Source: Micromonosporaceae bacterium KJ-029 (GTDB lineage Bacteria; Actinomycetota; Actinomycetes; Mycobacteriales; Micromonosporaceae). From it: a DNA stretch of 64,000 nt. The notes under the pieces are model-generated. The model did not search any database, was not told the DNA's origin, and saw only the letters and a list, made by a program, of their open reading frames with translations. Position numbers and translations under genes: made by a program. Positions 8,406 to 16,526 of the stretch are shown here, in pieces. The stretch lies in contig BIFP01000022.1 in NCBI GenBank assembly GCA_005402585.1, positions 410,222-474,221 on the forward strand, in the 5' to 3' direction. Position 1 is the first letter of the stretch, and each line of letters starts with the position of its first letter.

Positions 8406-9512
8406 ATGCGGACCGGACTACCCGCCGACGAACCGGTCGGCACGCTGGAAGTGGTGCACCGGTTCCGGGGGCCGATGCCGACCGGGGTGACCGTGTCGCA
8501 CCGCGGACGGATCTTCGTCAACTTCCCCCGCTGGGGCGACGAGGTCCCCGCGACCGTGGTCGAGCTGCACCGCGGGCGCGAGGTGCCCTTCCCCAACCTG
8601 CGCTGGAACACTCCGTCCGGCGACGACGACCCGGCTGCGTTCGTGTCGGTGCAGAGCGTCGTGGTCGACCCCGCCGACCGGCTCTGGGTGCTCGACACCG
8701 GCAGCCCGATGTTCCGGCCGACCTCCCCCGGGGGTCCGAAACTGGTCCGGATCGACCTCGCGACCGACACCGTCGCCCAGGTGATCACCTTCCCGCCCGA
8801 CGTGGCGCTGCCCACGACGTACCTCAACGACGTGCGGTTCGACCTGCGGCGCGGGGAGGCCGGGCTGGCGTACGTCACCGACTCCGCCGACGGCGCGCCG
8901 AACGCGATCATCGTGGTCGACCTGGCGAGCGGTACGTCCCGGCGCCGGCTGCACGACCACCCGTCCACCAAGGCGGCGCCGCTGGCGGATTTCCGCCCGG
9001 TGGTCGAGGGCCGTCCGTTCCTGGTCCATCCCCCCGACGGGCCGCCGCAGCCGGTGGGCGTCGGCGCCGACGGCATCGCCATCTCCGCCGACGGTGCCCG
9101 GCTGTACTACTGCGCCCTCGCCACGCGCCGCTGGTACAGCGTCGCCACCGACGCCCTGGCCGACCGCGCGCTGGGCGAGGACGAGGTGGCCGCGACCGTG
9201 GTCGACGAGGGCGACAAGGGCGGCGGCGCCGACGGCCTGGAGTCCGACGACGCCGGCCGGCTCTACCTGACCAACTACGAGCACAACGCGGTGTTGCGCC
9301 GGCGCCCGGACGGCGAGTACGAGACGGTCGTGCACGACCCGCGACTGCTCTGGCCGGACACGCTGTGCGTGGCCACCGACCGGCAGCTGTACGTCATCGC
9401 CAACCAGGTGCACCGGCAACCGCCGTTCCAGCGCGGGCGCGACCTGCGCCGCAAGCCGTACGCGCTGTTCCGGACCCGGATCGACGCGGGACCGGTCCTG
9501 CTCCGGCCCTGA
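8406..9512 (+). CDS. Major royal jelly protein/yellow-family beta-propeller protein
   Basis: A 368-residue protein with family features: HRFRGPMPTGVTVSHRGRIFVNFPRW near the start, VVVDPADRLWVLDTG, YLNDVRFDL, and NYEHNAVLRR late. Bacterial members of this six-bladed propeller group are often labelled gluconolactonase- or dopachrome-related, without proof. No signal peptide is seen, unlike insect relatives. The ATG at 8406 follows GGGAGGTCGAGG. No neighbour suggests a pathway. Confidence 0.82.
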   Translation: MRTGLPADEPVGTLEVVHRFRGPMPTGVTVSHRGRIFVNFPRWGDEVPATVVELHRGREVPFPNLRWNTPSGDDDPAAFVSVQSVVVDPADRLWVLDTGSPMFRPTSPGGPKLVRIDLATDTVAQVITFPPDVALPTTYLNDVRFDLRRGEAGLAYVTDSADGAPNAIIVVDLASGTSRRRLHDHPSTKAAPLADFRPVVEGRPFLVHPPDGPPQPVGVGADGIAISADGARLYYCALATRRWYSVATDALADRALGEDEVAATVVDEGDKGGGADGLESDDAGRLYLTNYEHNAVLRRRPDGEYETVVHDPRLLWPDTLCVATDRQLYVIANQVHRQPPFQRGRDLRRKPYALFRTRIDAGPVLLRP

Positions 9513-9622
9513 CCTGGCCGGCGCGCACCCCGATCGGGTGGTGCTGACCGTCGTGCCGGCCGGCACGACGACCGTCGCGCGTAGCGTCGAGGAGCAATGG
9601 CCACGAGGTGAGGAGCGGGTCG

Positions 9623-9793
9623 GTGACCGAGCCGGAGGAAGAGCGCGAGAAGAGCGCGAAGACCGACCCGGTGCTGTTCTCCCCCGACGGCGACCCGCAC
9701 CACAACCCCGCGCAGGCGCCGCAACCGGACGAGCACCTGTCGCCGCGGTTCTCCCACGACGGCGAGACCGACGTCATCGACGACGAGCAGTAG
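9623..9793 (+). CDS. Small acidic hypothetical protein
   Basis: A 56-residue, charged protein (E/D/K/H-rich, ending DDEQ) with no hydrophobic segment. GTG 9623 is preceded by AGGAG at 9611-9615 with 7-base spacing; an in-frame GTG at 9608 is the alternative. Third-position GC agrees with coding DNA. It is not assigned to a family and may be an intrinsically disordered conserved actinobacterial protein. It converges on the glycosyltransferase gene, 17 bases away. Confidence 0.55.
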   Translation: MTEPEEEREKSAKTDPVLFSPDGDPHHNPAQAPQPDEHLSPRFSHDGETDVIDDEQ

Positions 9794-9810
9794 CCCGACC
9801 AGATCCTGCC

Positions 9811-11430
9811 TCAGGAGTGCTGCCGGGCGCGCAGCGCGGCGGCCAGTTCGTCGTCGTACGTGGCGAGTTCCCGCCCGTCGGCGGCGTAGGCGACCAGCCG
9901 TCCGTGGGCCATGGTCGCCGACCGGAAGGAGAAGGTCCGTACCCCCGGATAGGCGGCCAGCAGCGGAATCGTGCGGGGCGGACCGCCGGGGGCGGAGTGG
10001 TACTCCAGGCGCGCCACCTCGGCGGAGACCACGCCGTTGACCCGTACCTTGGTCTTCTCGCTCCTGGTGCCGAAGGTGACCGGCGCGTCGGTGCCGTAGC
10101 GGTCGCAGGCCACCGCGCCCCGGCAGACGAAGAAGTAGCGCGGGTTGACCACGTCCTCCAGGTCGTACGCCTTGAAGGTGGGATCCGCGCCGGCGGGCAA
10201 CGGCTGCACGGCGAAGAACGCCAGTACGCCGGCGGTCGCGACGCCCACCCGCAGCCACGCCCGCCGCGCGGCCACCCGGCGGGCCGGGCGGCCGGCCGCG
10301 ACCGCGACCGCGCCGAAGCCCGCCGCGCAGAGCAGACACACGCCGACCGCGCGGGCGTTCTCGAACAGGAACTGCACGCCGGGCCGCGCCGAGATCGGGC
10401 CCAGCACCACCCCGAGCGACAGCACCATGCTGGCCAGCAGCGCGCCGCCGGCCACCCGGCGGGCCACGCCGACGGCACCGACCAGCAGCATCGCCGCCAG
10501 TACCGACCACACCTGGTGGTGGGTCCAGGAGACCGGGGAGGCGGCCACGGTGGCGCAGCCGACAAGCACCGCCGCGTGCCCTCGTAGGCCCTGTCCGGCC
10601 AACCGCCGGGCCCGCAGCAACGCCAGCGCGCAGATGACGGCCACCATGGCCGCCCAGACCAGGGGCAGGGACCCCGCGTCCACGCCGAGGCGCAGCAGCA
10701 TCCCGTGTACGGACTGGTTGCCCAGCGACGCCAGGTCGCCGATCCGGGAGGTCTGCACCACCGTGCCCGCCCAGTAGGTCAGGCTCTCCCGGGGCAGCAC
10801 CGCCAGGGCGAGCGCGCCGCAGGCCAGGAACGTGGCCGTCGCACGGGCGGCGTCCCGGTACCGGCCGCACACCAGGAAGTAGGCGACGAACAGCAACGGG
10901 GTGAGCTTGATCGCCGCAGCCACCCCGACCAACATCCCGCGCACCCGCGACGGCGGGCCCATGCCGTCGAGCAGCGCCATCAGCACGATGAAGATGCTCA
11001 CCTGGCCGAACCGCAGGTTGCTCTGCACCGGGGCGGAGAGCATGAGCACCGCGGCCACCGCCGCCACCGCCAACGGCTGACCCGTACGCCCGGCGGCCGA
11101 AGCACGGCCGGCGGCCAGCGCGCGACCGACCGACACGGCGATGGCGATCACGGCCGCGCAGGTCGCCGCCAACCAGAGCGCCTCGGCCACACCGAGCGGC
11201 ACGGTGGTGATCGGCCACAGCACCAGGGCGGCGAAGGGCGGATAGGTGAACGGGCCCCCGTTCGCCGCGACGTAGCCGTAGAGCGGGCGCCCGGCGCGCA
11301 GGTCGGACAGGGCGCCGTAGTAGATGTGCAGGTCGGACAGTCGGTCCGGACGCCGGAGCACGAGTGCGACGGAAACCAGGGTGGCCAGCGTGAAACCGGC
11401 CCACAGCAGAACGACCCGACGATCTCGCAT
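9811..11430 (-). CDS. GT87-type integral membrane glycosyltransferase
   Basis: A 539-residue polytopic protein with about 10-12 hydrophobic segments. The N-terminus LSDLHIYYGALSDLRAGRPLYGY and PFTYPPFAALVLWP are typical of the GT87/DUF2029 polyprenol-phosphate-mannose-dependent mannosyltransferase group, with the catalytic Asp expected in the first extracytoplasmic loop (DLHIYY). The C-terminal 150 residues form an extra soluble, probably extracytoplasmic domain with FFVCRGAVACDRYG. Likely role: extending cell-envelope glycans. It is transcribed alone; the acceptor is unknown. Confidence 0.82.
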   Translation of the reverse strand: MRDRRVVLLWAGFTLATLVSVALVLRRPDRLSDLHIYYGALSDLRAGRPLYGYVAANGGPFTYPPFAALVLWPITTVPLGVAEALWLAATCAAVIAIAVSVGRALAAGRASAAGRTGQPLAVAAVAAVLMLSAPVQSNLRFGQVSIFIVLMALLDGMGPPSRVRGMLVGVAAAIKLTPLLFVAYFLVCGRYRDAARATATFLACGALALAVLPRESLTYWAGTVVQTSRIGDLASLGNQSVHGMLLRLGVDAGSLPLVWAAMVAVICALALLRARRLAGQGLRGHAAVLVGCATVAASPVSWTHHQVWSVLAAMLLVGAVGVARRVAGGALLASMVLSLGVVLGPISARPGVQFLFENARAVGVCLLCAAGFGAVAVAAGRPARRVAARRAWLRVGVATAGVLAFFAVQPLPAGADPTFKAYDLEDVVNPRYFFVCRGAVACDRYGTDAPVTFGTRSEKTKVRVNGVVSAEVARLEYHSAPGGPPRTIPLLAAYPGVRTFSFRSATMAHGRLVAYAADGRELATYDDELAAALRARQHS

Positions 11431-11806
11431 GGCCCGAGGATATGAACAGATGTCGTTGTCGGCTGCCCCGCCGACAACCGGTCGAACGAGCGAACGGCGG
11501 GCGGGCGCCGTAGATTGACGGAGACCGACCCCGGCCGTGCCGGGATCCGGCGGCGGCAGCCGCGTCGACGTTCATCGACGACGTCGCGCTCACCGAGCGG
11601 GCGGCGTACTTCACCGACTCGTCGCGGTACGCCCGCGCTGACCGGCGGCGCCGGCGGACCGGAACTACCGGGGTCCGCCGGAGCTTGCCACACCAATCCA
11701 CCACAACTGATAATCATCAATGTTCTTGAGCCGGACGAGATCGGGCACCGGGCAGCCCTCGATCGGAACATCGCCCTGTCCACTTCCGTCCGGAGGACCT
11801 GTCTCC
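11431..11806. other. 376-base intergenic region with a gene remnant
   Basis: The region between the divergent glycosyltransferase and esterase genes holds one short protein-like fragment (11568-11639, listed separately). Its last 100 bases are less GC-rich, including TGATAATCATCAATG near 11708, and probably hold the esterase promoter. No RNA gene was recognised. Confidence 0.5.
11568..11639 (+). pseudogene. Possible remnant of an SMP-30/NHL-type secreted protein
   Basis: Translation of this short stretch gives F-I-D-D-V-A-L-T-E-R-A-A-Y-F-T-D-S, resembling the conserved F-V-N-D-V-x-x-T-x-x-A-A-Y-F-T-D-S motif of secreted SMP-30/NHL beta-propeller proteins. Flanking sequence has no start, no matching upstream frame and no continuation. 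It may be a decayed relic; chance similarity cannot be excluded over 24 residues. Confidence 0.3.
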
Positions 11807-13132
11807 ATGAAGAGAGCGATCAGACTGTGGTGTGCCGCCCTGGCGGCCGTCGCCCTGGCGGCGCTGGCCGCGCTGTCCGTCCCCACACCGGCGTCGGCGG
11901 CGGCGCTGACCGAGGTGACCAGCTTCGGCACCAACCCGAGCAACCTACGTATGTACCTCTACGTGCCGGACCGGGTCGCGGCCCGACCGGGCCTGGTGGT
12001 CGCGGTGCACTACTGCACCGGCAGCGGGCCGGCGATGCACTCCGGTACCCAGTTCGCGGCCCTGGCCGACCGGTACGGATACATCGTGGTCTACCCGTCG
12101 GTGACCCGTAGCAGCCAGTGCTTCGACGTCTCCTCCCCGCAGGCCCTGCGGCGGGGTGGCGGCAGCGACCCGGTGGGCATCATGTCCATGGTCGACTACG
12201 TCCGGCAGCGCTACCCGGTCGACCCGGCTCGGATCTTCGCCACCGGCATCTCCTCCGGCGCGATGATGACCAACGTCCTGCTGGGGCTCTACCCGGACGT
12301 CTTCGCGGCCGGTGCCGCCTTCGCGGGGGTGCCGTTCGGTTGCTTCGCCACCACCAACGGTTCGGAGTGGAACAGCGAGTGCGCCAACGGGCAGCTCACC
12401 CGGACCCCGCAGCAGTGGGGTGACCTGGTGCGCAACGCGTACCCGGGCTACTCCGGCAAGCGCCCGCGGATGCAGACCTGGCACGGCACCAACGACGAGA
12501 TCCTGCGCTACCCGAACTTCGGCGAGCAGATCAAGCAGTGGACCAACGTGCACGGCCTGAGCCAGACGCCCACCTTCACCGACACCCCGCAGGCCGGCTA
12601 CACCCGCACCCGCTACGGCGGCTCCGGCGGGCAGGCGCCGGTCGAGGCGATCAGCATGCAGGGCGTATCGCACAACCTGCCGGTCGACGCCGCCCAGGCG
12701 TTGCGCTTCTTCGGCCTGGACAGCACCCCGCCGAGCAGCCCGCCGCCGACCTCCACCCCGTCGCCGACGATCACCCCCACCACTCCCCCACCGACGACGC
12801 CGTCGCCGTCGGGCACCGGCTGCCGGGTCGGGTACGCGGTCAACGCCTGGAACACCGGGCTGACCGCCGAGGTGACCATCACCAACACCGGCGCGACGGC
12901 CGTCAACGGCTGGAGCCTGGCCTTCACCCTGCCCGGTGGACAGACCATCACCAACGGCTGGAACGCGACGTACTCCCCGACGTCCGGGGCGGTGACCGCG
13001 CGCAACGTCGCCTACAACGGCACCATCGCGCCCAACGGCTCGGTCAGCATCGGTTTCCAGGCCAACCACACCGGCAACACCGGCCGCCCGGCCTCGTTCA
13101 CCCTCAACGGGACTGCCTGCTCGGTCGCCTGA
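11807..13132 (+). CDS. Secreted PHB-depolymerase-type esterase with CBM2 (feruloyl/acetylxylan esterase-like)
   Basis: A 441-residue secreted enzyme: signal peptide 1-32 ending ASAAA, an alpha/beta-hydrolase domain with nucleophile Ser149 in GISSG, acid Asp in HGTNDEI and His in GVSHNLP, a Pro/Thr linker near 306-340, and a C-terminal CBM2 starting CRVGYAVNAW. This arrangement is typical of esterases removing acetyl or feruloyl groups from xylan, bound to cellulose or xylan by the CBM; the substrate is inferred from context. ATG 11807 follows GGAGGAC; the longer frame from 11720 lacks a signal peptide at its start. It lies in a polysaccharide-degradation cluster. Confidence 0.88.
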   Translation: MKRAIRLWCAALAAVALAALAALSVPTPASAAALTEVTSFGTNPSNLRMYLYVPDRVAARPGLVVAVHYCTGSGPAMHSGTQFAALADRYGYIVVYPSVTRSSQCFDVSSPQALRRGGGSDPVGIMSMVDYVRQRYPVDPARIFATGISSGAMMTNVLLGLYPDVFAAGAAFAGVPFGCFATTNGSEWNSECANGQLTRTPQQWGDLVRNAYPGYSGKRPRMQTWHGTNDEILRYPNFGEQIKQWTNVHGLSQTPTFTDTPQAGYTRTRYGGSGGQAPVEAISMQGVSHNLPVDAAQALRFFGLDSTPPSSPPPTSTPSPTITPTTPPPTTPSPSGTGCRVGYAVNAWNTGLTAEVTITNTGATAVNGWSLAFTLPGGQTITNGWNATYSPTSGAVTARNVAYNGTIAPNGSVSIGFQANHTGNTGRPASFTLNGTACSVA

Positions 13133-13167
13133 CCCCGGTTGCGCCGTCCCACCCGGCGCCCGGGTGC

Positions 13168-13201
13168 GGTGCCCGCGCGGTTCGTCGGCCGTGCGGGCAC
13201 C
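13168..13201 (+). terminator. Hairpin after esterase gene
   Basis: GGTGCCCGC at 13168-13176 pairs with GCGGGCACC at 13193-13201, and additional partial pairing lies inside. It sits 36 bases after the esterase stop. Confidence 0.6.
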
Positions 13202-13225
13202 GACACCTTCCTTGGTTAATCGAGA

Positions 13226-14521
13226 GTGGCCGCCGCCACGCTGGCCCTGCTTGGCACCGCCACGGCGGTCGCGCCGCCGCACGCGCGGGCCGCCACCGTC
13301 GACCCCAACGTCACGTACGTCTTCGTCAACCGGCACAGCGGCAAGGCGATGGACGTATGGAACTGGTCCACCGCCGACAACGCCCCGGTCAACCAGTACG
13401 CCCGCAACGACGCCGCCGTACAGCAGTGGCGCTTCGTCGATGTCGACGGCGGCTACCACCAGATCCGCTCGGTGCACAGCGGCAAGGTCCTCGAGGTGCC
13501 CAACGCCACCGACGGCGTCCAACTCGTGCAGAACAGCGCGGCCAGCGGCAACACCCGCCAACACTTCCGGCTCGCCGACTCCGACGGCGGCTACGTCCGG
13601 TTCGTCAACCGGCACTCGAACAAGGTCCTGGACGTGTGGGGCTGGTCCACCGCGGACGGTGGCATGATCTCGCAGTACCAGGACCTCAACGGCGCCAACC
13701 AGCAGTGGCAGTTGGTCGCCCTGGGCGCCAGCAGCGGCTGCGGCAGCGGTGCGTTCCAGGCCGAGGCGGTGCTCAGCGGCGGCATCTGGACCGCCCGCAA
13801 CGGTGGCAGCACCGTCTACAGCGGCTCCGACATGCGCGCCGCCGTGCAGGCCGCGGTGAACAGCCTCAGCGCGGGCCGTACCAGCAAACAGCGGGTCGTG
13901 GCACGCGGCTCCGGCACCATCAGCGCCGGCTCGCGGATCTCGCTGCCCAGCTACACCACGATCGACGTCTGCGGCACCATCAACGTGACCGGTTCCGGCT
14001 CCGGCGACCAGGCGCCGATCTACTCCCGCGGCACCACCCAGGTCGAGGTCCAGCACCTCACCGTCACCGGCTCCCCGCTGTACGGCATCTTCCTGCGCAA
14101 CGTGACCAACGTGATCCTCGGCCAGATCGACATGCGACTCTCCGGCGGGCTCGGCGTACGCATCGACAACCGGGACGACACGAGCCAGTGGACCCGCAAT
14201 GTTCGCATCGACAACGTCTACGTCTCCGGCGCCAGCTCGCACGCGGTGGAGACGTACGGGGTGGACGGGCTGACCGTCGACACCGTCAACAACGCGATCC
14301 TGCTGGAGAACTGCTACGGCGTGGACATCGCCGCGGGCGGCGGCACGATCAGCGGCGGTGGCGAGGTACGGCTGGCCACCCGCGCCGAGTTCCCCGGCAA
14401 CCGTGACCTCACCCTGCGCAACTTCACGCTGGTCAACAGCCGGATCGTGGAGAACCCCTGCACCACCAACCTGATCATCAGCAACGTCGTACTGAACAAC
14501 TCCACCATCACCCGCTGCTGA
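13226..14521 (+). CDS. Ricin-type lectin plus right-handed beta-helix protein, short N-terminus
   Basis: A 431-residue protein: residues about 28-165 form a ricin-B beta-trefoil (VNRHSGKAMDVW, QQWRFVDV, QQWQLVAL), followed by a beta-helix domain (about 175-431) that resembles pectate-lyase or polygalacturonase folds and has three Cys in its second half. The start is odd: translation must begin at GTG 13226 because TAA lies at 13217-13219 in frame. The resulting leader has a hydrophobic core and an AxA-like site but no basic n-region. Either the 5' end was lost or a frameshift is present. Presumably secreted and polysaccharide-active; substrate unknown. Confidence 0.78.
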   Translation: MAAATLALLGTATAVAPPHARAATVDPNVTYVFVNRHSGKAMDVWNWSTADNAPVNQYARNDAAVQQWRFVDVDGGYHQIRSVHSGKVLEVPNATDGVQLVQNSAASGNTRQHFRLADSDGGYVRFVNRHSNKVLDVWGWSTADGGMISQYQDLNGANQQWQLVALGASSGCGSGAFQAEAVLSGGIWTARNGGSTVYSGSDMRAAVQAAVNSLSAGRTSKQRVVARGSGTISAGSRISLPSYTTIDVCGTINVTGSGSGDQAPIYSRGTTQVEVQHLTVTGSPLYGIFLRNVTNVILGQIDMRLSGGLGVRIDNRDDTSQWTRNVRIDNVYVSGASSHAVETYGVDGLTVDTVNNAILLENCYGVDIAAGGGTISGGGEVRLATRAEFPGNRDLTLRNFTLVNSRIVENPCTTNLIISNVVLNNSTITRC

Positions 14522-14524
14522 TCG

Positions 14525-14557
14525 GCGGGCGGGCCCGGCTACGCCGGGCCCGCCCGC
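14525..14557 (+). terminator. Strong hairpin terminator
   Basis: A perfect 15-bp inverted repeat (GCGGGCGGGCCCGGC and complement) with a 3-base TAC loop starts 3 bases after the stop of the lectin/beta-helix gene. Confidence 0.85.
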
Positions 14558-14568
14558 GATCTGTTAAT

Positions 14569-14610
14569 AGGGGCCCCTTCCTATGCATGAGGCGTTAGGA
14601 AGGGGCCCCT
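14569..14610. terminator. Second hairpin, probably bidirectional, between convergent genes
   Basis: Arms AGGGGCCCCTTCCTA and TAGGAAGGGGCCCCT pair perfectly over 15 bp around a 12-base loop. It ends 9 bases before the xylanase stop and so probably serves the xylanase gene from the opposite side. Confidence 0.75.
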
Positions 14611-14618
14611 CCTTTCAA

Positions 14619-16043
14619 TCAGCTGGCGCTGCAGGTGGGGGTTCCGGTGGGGGGGTTGCCGTTGCCCTGGAAGCCGAATTCGGTGCTGGTTCCGGGGCTG
14701 ACAGTGCCGTTGTAGCTGACGTTGCGGAAGGTCACGTTGCCGCTGGTTCCGCTGGGCTGGGTGTTCCAGTGGTTGACCAGGGTCGCGCCGGCCGGCAGAC
14801 CGACGTTCACCGACCAGCGGGTGAGCCCGGCGGAGCCGGCGGTGACGCGGACCGTGGCGACGAATCCGCCGGTCCAGGTGTTCAGCGAGACCGACGCGGT
14901 GCAGCCGGCACCGCCCGGCGGCGGGGTGGTCGGCGGCGGCGTGGTGGGCGGCGGGGTCGTCGGCGGAGGCGTGGTGGTGGGCGGAGGCGTGGTGCCACCC
15001 GCGTTCAGCGCCTCGAGGGTCGCGTTGTACGCGGCCTTCTTGTTCCCGTTGCCGTCGAAGAGCAGCGGGGTGCCGCCGGAGCGCCAGGAGTCGCTGTCGC
15101 GGATGCCCCACACGGTGATGCCGGTGCAGCGGGCGACGGCGAGGCAGTCGGTGACCACCCGGCGGTACGTCTCGGCCTGGGTGGTGCCGGAGCCCTCGAT
15201 GTCCAGCTCGGTGATCTGCACGTCCACCCCGAGGGCGGCGAAGCTGGACAGCGTGGTGCGGTAGTTGCTGGGGTACGGCGAGTTGGGGTTGAAGTGCGAC
15301 TGGAGGCCGACGCAGTCGATCGGCACGCCGCGGCTCTTGAAGTCGCGGACCAGGTTGTAGACGGCCTGCGTCTTGGCGTGGCTCCAGTCGTCGGTGTTGT
15401 AGTCGTTGTAGCAGAGCTTGGCGCCCGGGTCGGCGGCCCGCGCGGCGCGGAACGCCGCCTCGATCCAGTCGTTGCCGGTGCGCTGCAGGTTCGAGTCGCG
15501 CCGGGCGCCGCTGCCGCCGTCGGCGAACGCCTCGTTCACCACGTCCCAGGAGTGGATCTTGCCCCGGTAGTAGGTGGCCACCTGCGTGACGTGGTTGAGC
15601 ATCGCGTTACGCAGCGCGGTGCCGGACATGTTCTGCATCCAGCCGGGTTGCTGGGAGTGCCAGGCCAGGGTGTGGCCGCGCACCTGCATTCCGTTGGCCC
15701 GGGCGTGGTTGACGATCCGGTCCGCGTTGGCGAAGCTGAACTGCCCCTGCTGCGGCTCGGTCGCGTCGATCTTCATCTCGTTCTCGGGGGTGACCGAGTT
15801 GAATTCGCGGTTGAGGATGCCGACGTAGGTCGAGTCGGAGAGCTTGTACGCCGCCACCGCGGCGCCGAAGTACCGACCCTTCTCGGCCGCGGACGCGCCC
15901 AGCGTGGTCGCCGCGCTGGCGCTGGAGGCGACGACCACGCTGGTGGCGACGACGGCGAGACCGACCGCAGCCGAGACCAGCGCGGTACGCGGTCGCAGTC
16001 GGGTCGCCGGGCGCCCGCTGGCGCGGGCGAAGGCGTTGTTCAT
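14619..16043 (-). CDS. Secreted endo-1,4-beta-xylanase, GH10 with C-terminal CBM2
   Basis: A 474-residue enzyme cutting internal beta-1,4 bonds of xylan. Signal peptide 1-45, then a GH10 barrel with acid/base Glu171 in WDVVNEAF and nucleophile Glu279 in ITELDIEG, the HTLAWHS strand motif, a TPPPT repeat linker (about 342-372) and a CBM2 with the conserved Trp pattern. ATG 16043 follows GAAAGG; the frame extends to 16469 without a better start. Upstream lie three direct CGAAA repeats and a CCGAAANTTTCGG palindrome matching one in front of the neighbouring LacI gene, so LacI repression is likely. Confidence 0.96.
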   Translation of the reverse strand: MNNAFARASGRPATRLRPRTALVSAAVGLAVVATSVVVASSASAATTLGASAAEKGRYFGAAVAAYKLSDSTYVGILNREFNSVTPENEMKIDATEPQQGQFSFANADRIVNHARANGMQVRGHTLAWHSQQPGWMQNMSGTALRNAMLNHVTQVATYYRGKIHSWDVVNEAFADGGSGARRDSNLQRTGNDWIEAAFRAARAADPGAKLCYNDYNTDDWSHAKTQAVYNLVRDFKSRGVPIDCVGLQSHFNPNSPYPSNYRTTLSSFAALGVDVQITELDIEGSGTTQAETYRRVVTDCLAVARCTGITVWGIRDSDSWRSGGTPLLFDGNGNKKAAYNATLEALNAGGTTPPPTTTPPPTTPPPTTPPPTTPPPGGAGCTASVSLNTWTGGFVATVRVTAGSAGLTRWSVNVGLPAGATLVNHWNTQPSGTSGNVTFRNVSYNGTVSPGTSTEFGFQGNGNPPTGTPTCSAS

Positions 16044-16194
16044 GGCATGAGCCTTTCGACGAAGCCGTGCTGATGGGAAGCCGGCCTCGACCACTGCCCA
16101 GCACGGTGGCCCTCCCGTCGCCAGCGCGGTCGCCCGGAAGCCGCGCCGGCCGGGGCACTCGGCCAGCCACCGTGAGTAGTTCGAGGCTGTTCTA

Positions 16195-16223
16195 TCGAAA
16201 ATAGTATCGAAACATGTCCGAAA
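16195..16223. promoter_or_regulatory. Three direct CGAAA repeats upstream of xylanase
   Basis: TCGAAA at 16195-16200, TCGAAA at 16207-16212 and CCGAAA at 16218-16223 are spaced 12 and 11 bases apart, about one helical turn. Each repeats one half of the CCGAAANTTTCGG operator. They lie about 150 bases upstream of the xylanase start and may be extra repressor half-sites. Confidence 0.5.
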
Positions 16224-16321
16224 GCTCAACGCGTGCCCGAATGTCTTTTGTGGACCTGTGCGCCGGCGTCGGTACCGGTCCACCCCATGGCAGGACGGTC
16301 GCGCAGGCCAGGATGGGGACT

Positions 16322-16334
16322 CCGAAAGTTTCGG
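16322..16334. promoter_or_regulatory. LacI-type operator upstream of xylanase
   Basis: CCGAAAGTTTCGG is a perfect palindrome around a central G. It matches the site upstream of the LacI gene except for the centre base, and lies between the acetylxylan-esterase remnant and the xylanase. GAAA/TTTC palindromes are known near Streptomyces xylanase genes. Confidence 0.65.
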
Positions 16335-16353
16335 CCTGCCGGCCGATAACCGA

Positions 16354-16506
16354 TCAGTGGGGCAGCGCCACGTCGACCGGCATCGCAACCGCCGGCCCGG
16401 CTGCCAAGGCGGCCGGGCCGCCGAGTACGTCGGCCAGCCAGCGCAGCTGGCGCCGTACCTGGGTGGCATCCCCGTGCTCGTGGCCGTTGAACGGGTACAC
16501 GTGCAT
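16354..16506 (-). pseudogene. C-terminal remnant of a CE7-type acetylxylan esterase
   Basis: Reading from ATG 16506 gives 50 residues beginning M-H-V-Y-P-F-N-G-H-E-H-G and continuing Q-V-R-R-Q-L-R-W-L. This corresponds to the end of CE7 acetylxylan/cephalosporin-C esterases (V-Y-P-Y-N-G-H-E-G-G ... L-R-F-L), where the His is the catalytic one. The hydrolase body with the catalytic Ser is absent. The fragment starts 18 bases after the LacI stop on the same strand and has GTGAGGATCC before its ATG. It is most simply the stump left by a deletion that joined it to the LacI gene. A short expressed peptide is unlikely. Confidence 0.6.
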
Positions 16507-16526
16507 GGATCCTCACAGGTGGTCCG

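Noticed and set aside
8378..9547. 389-codon plus-strand frame overlapping the beta-propeller gene
   Set aside because: It is the +1 shadow of the 8406-9512 gene, which has a better ribosome binding site and clear family motifs.
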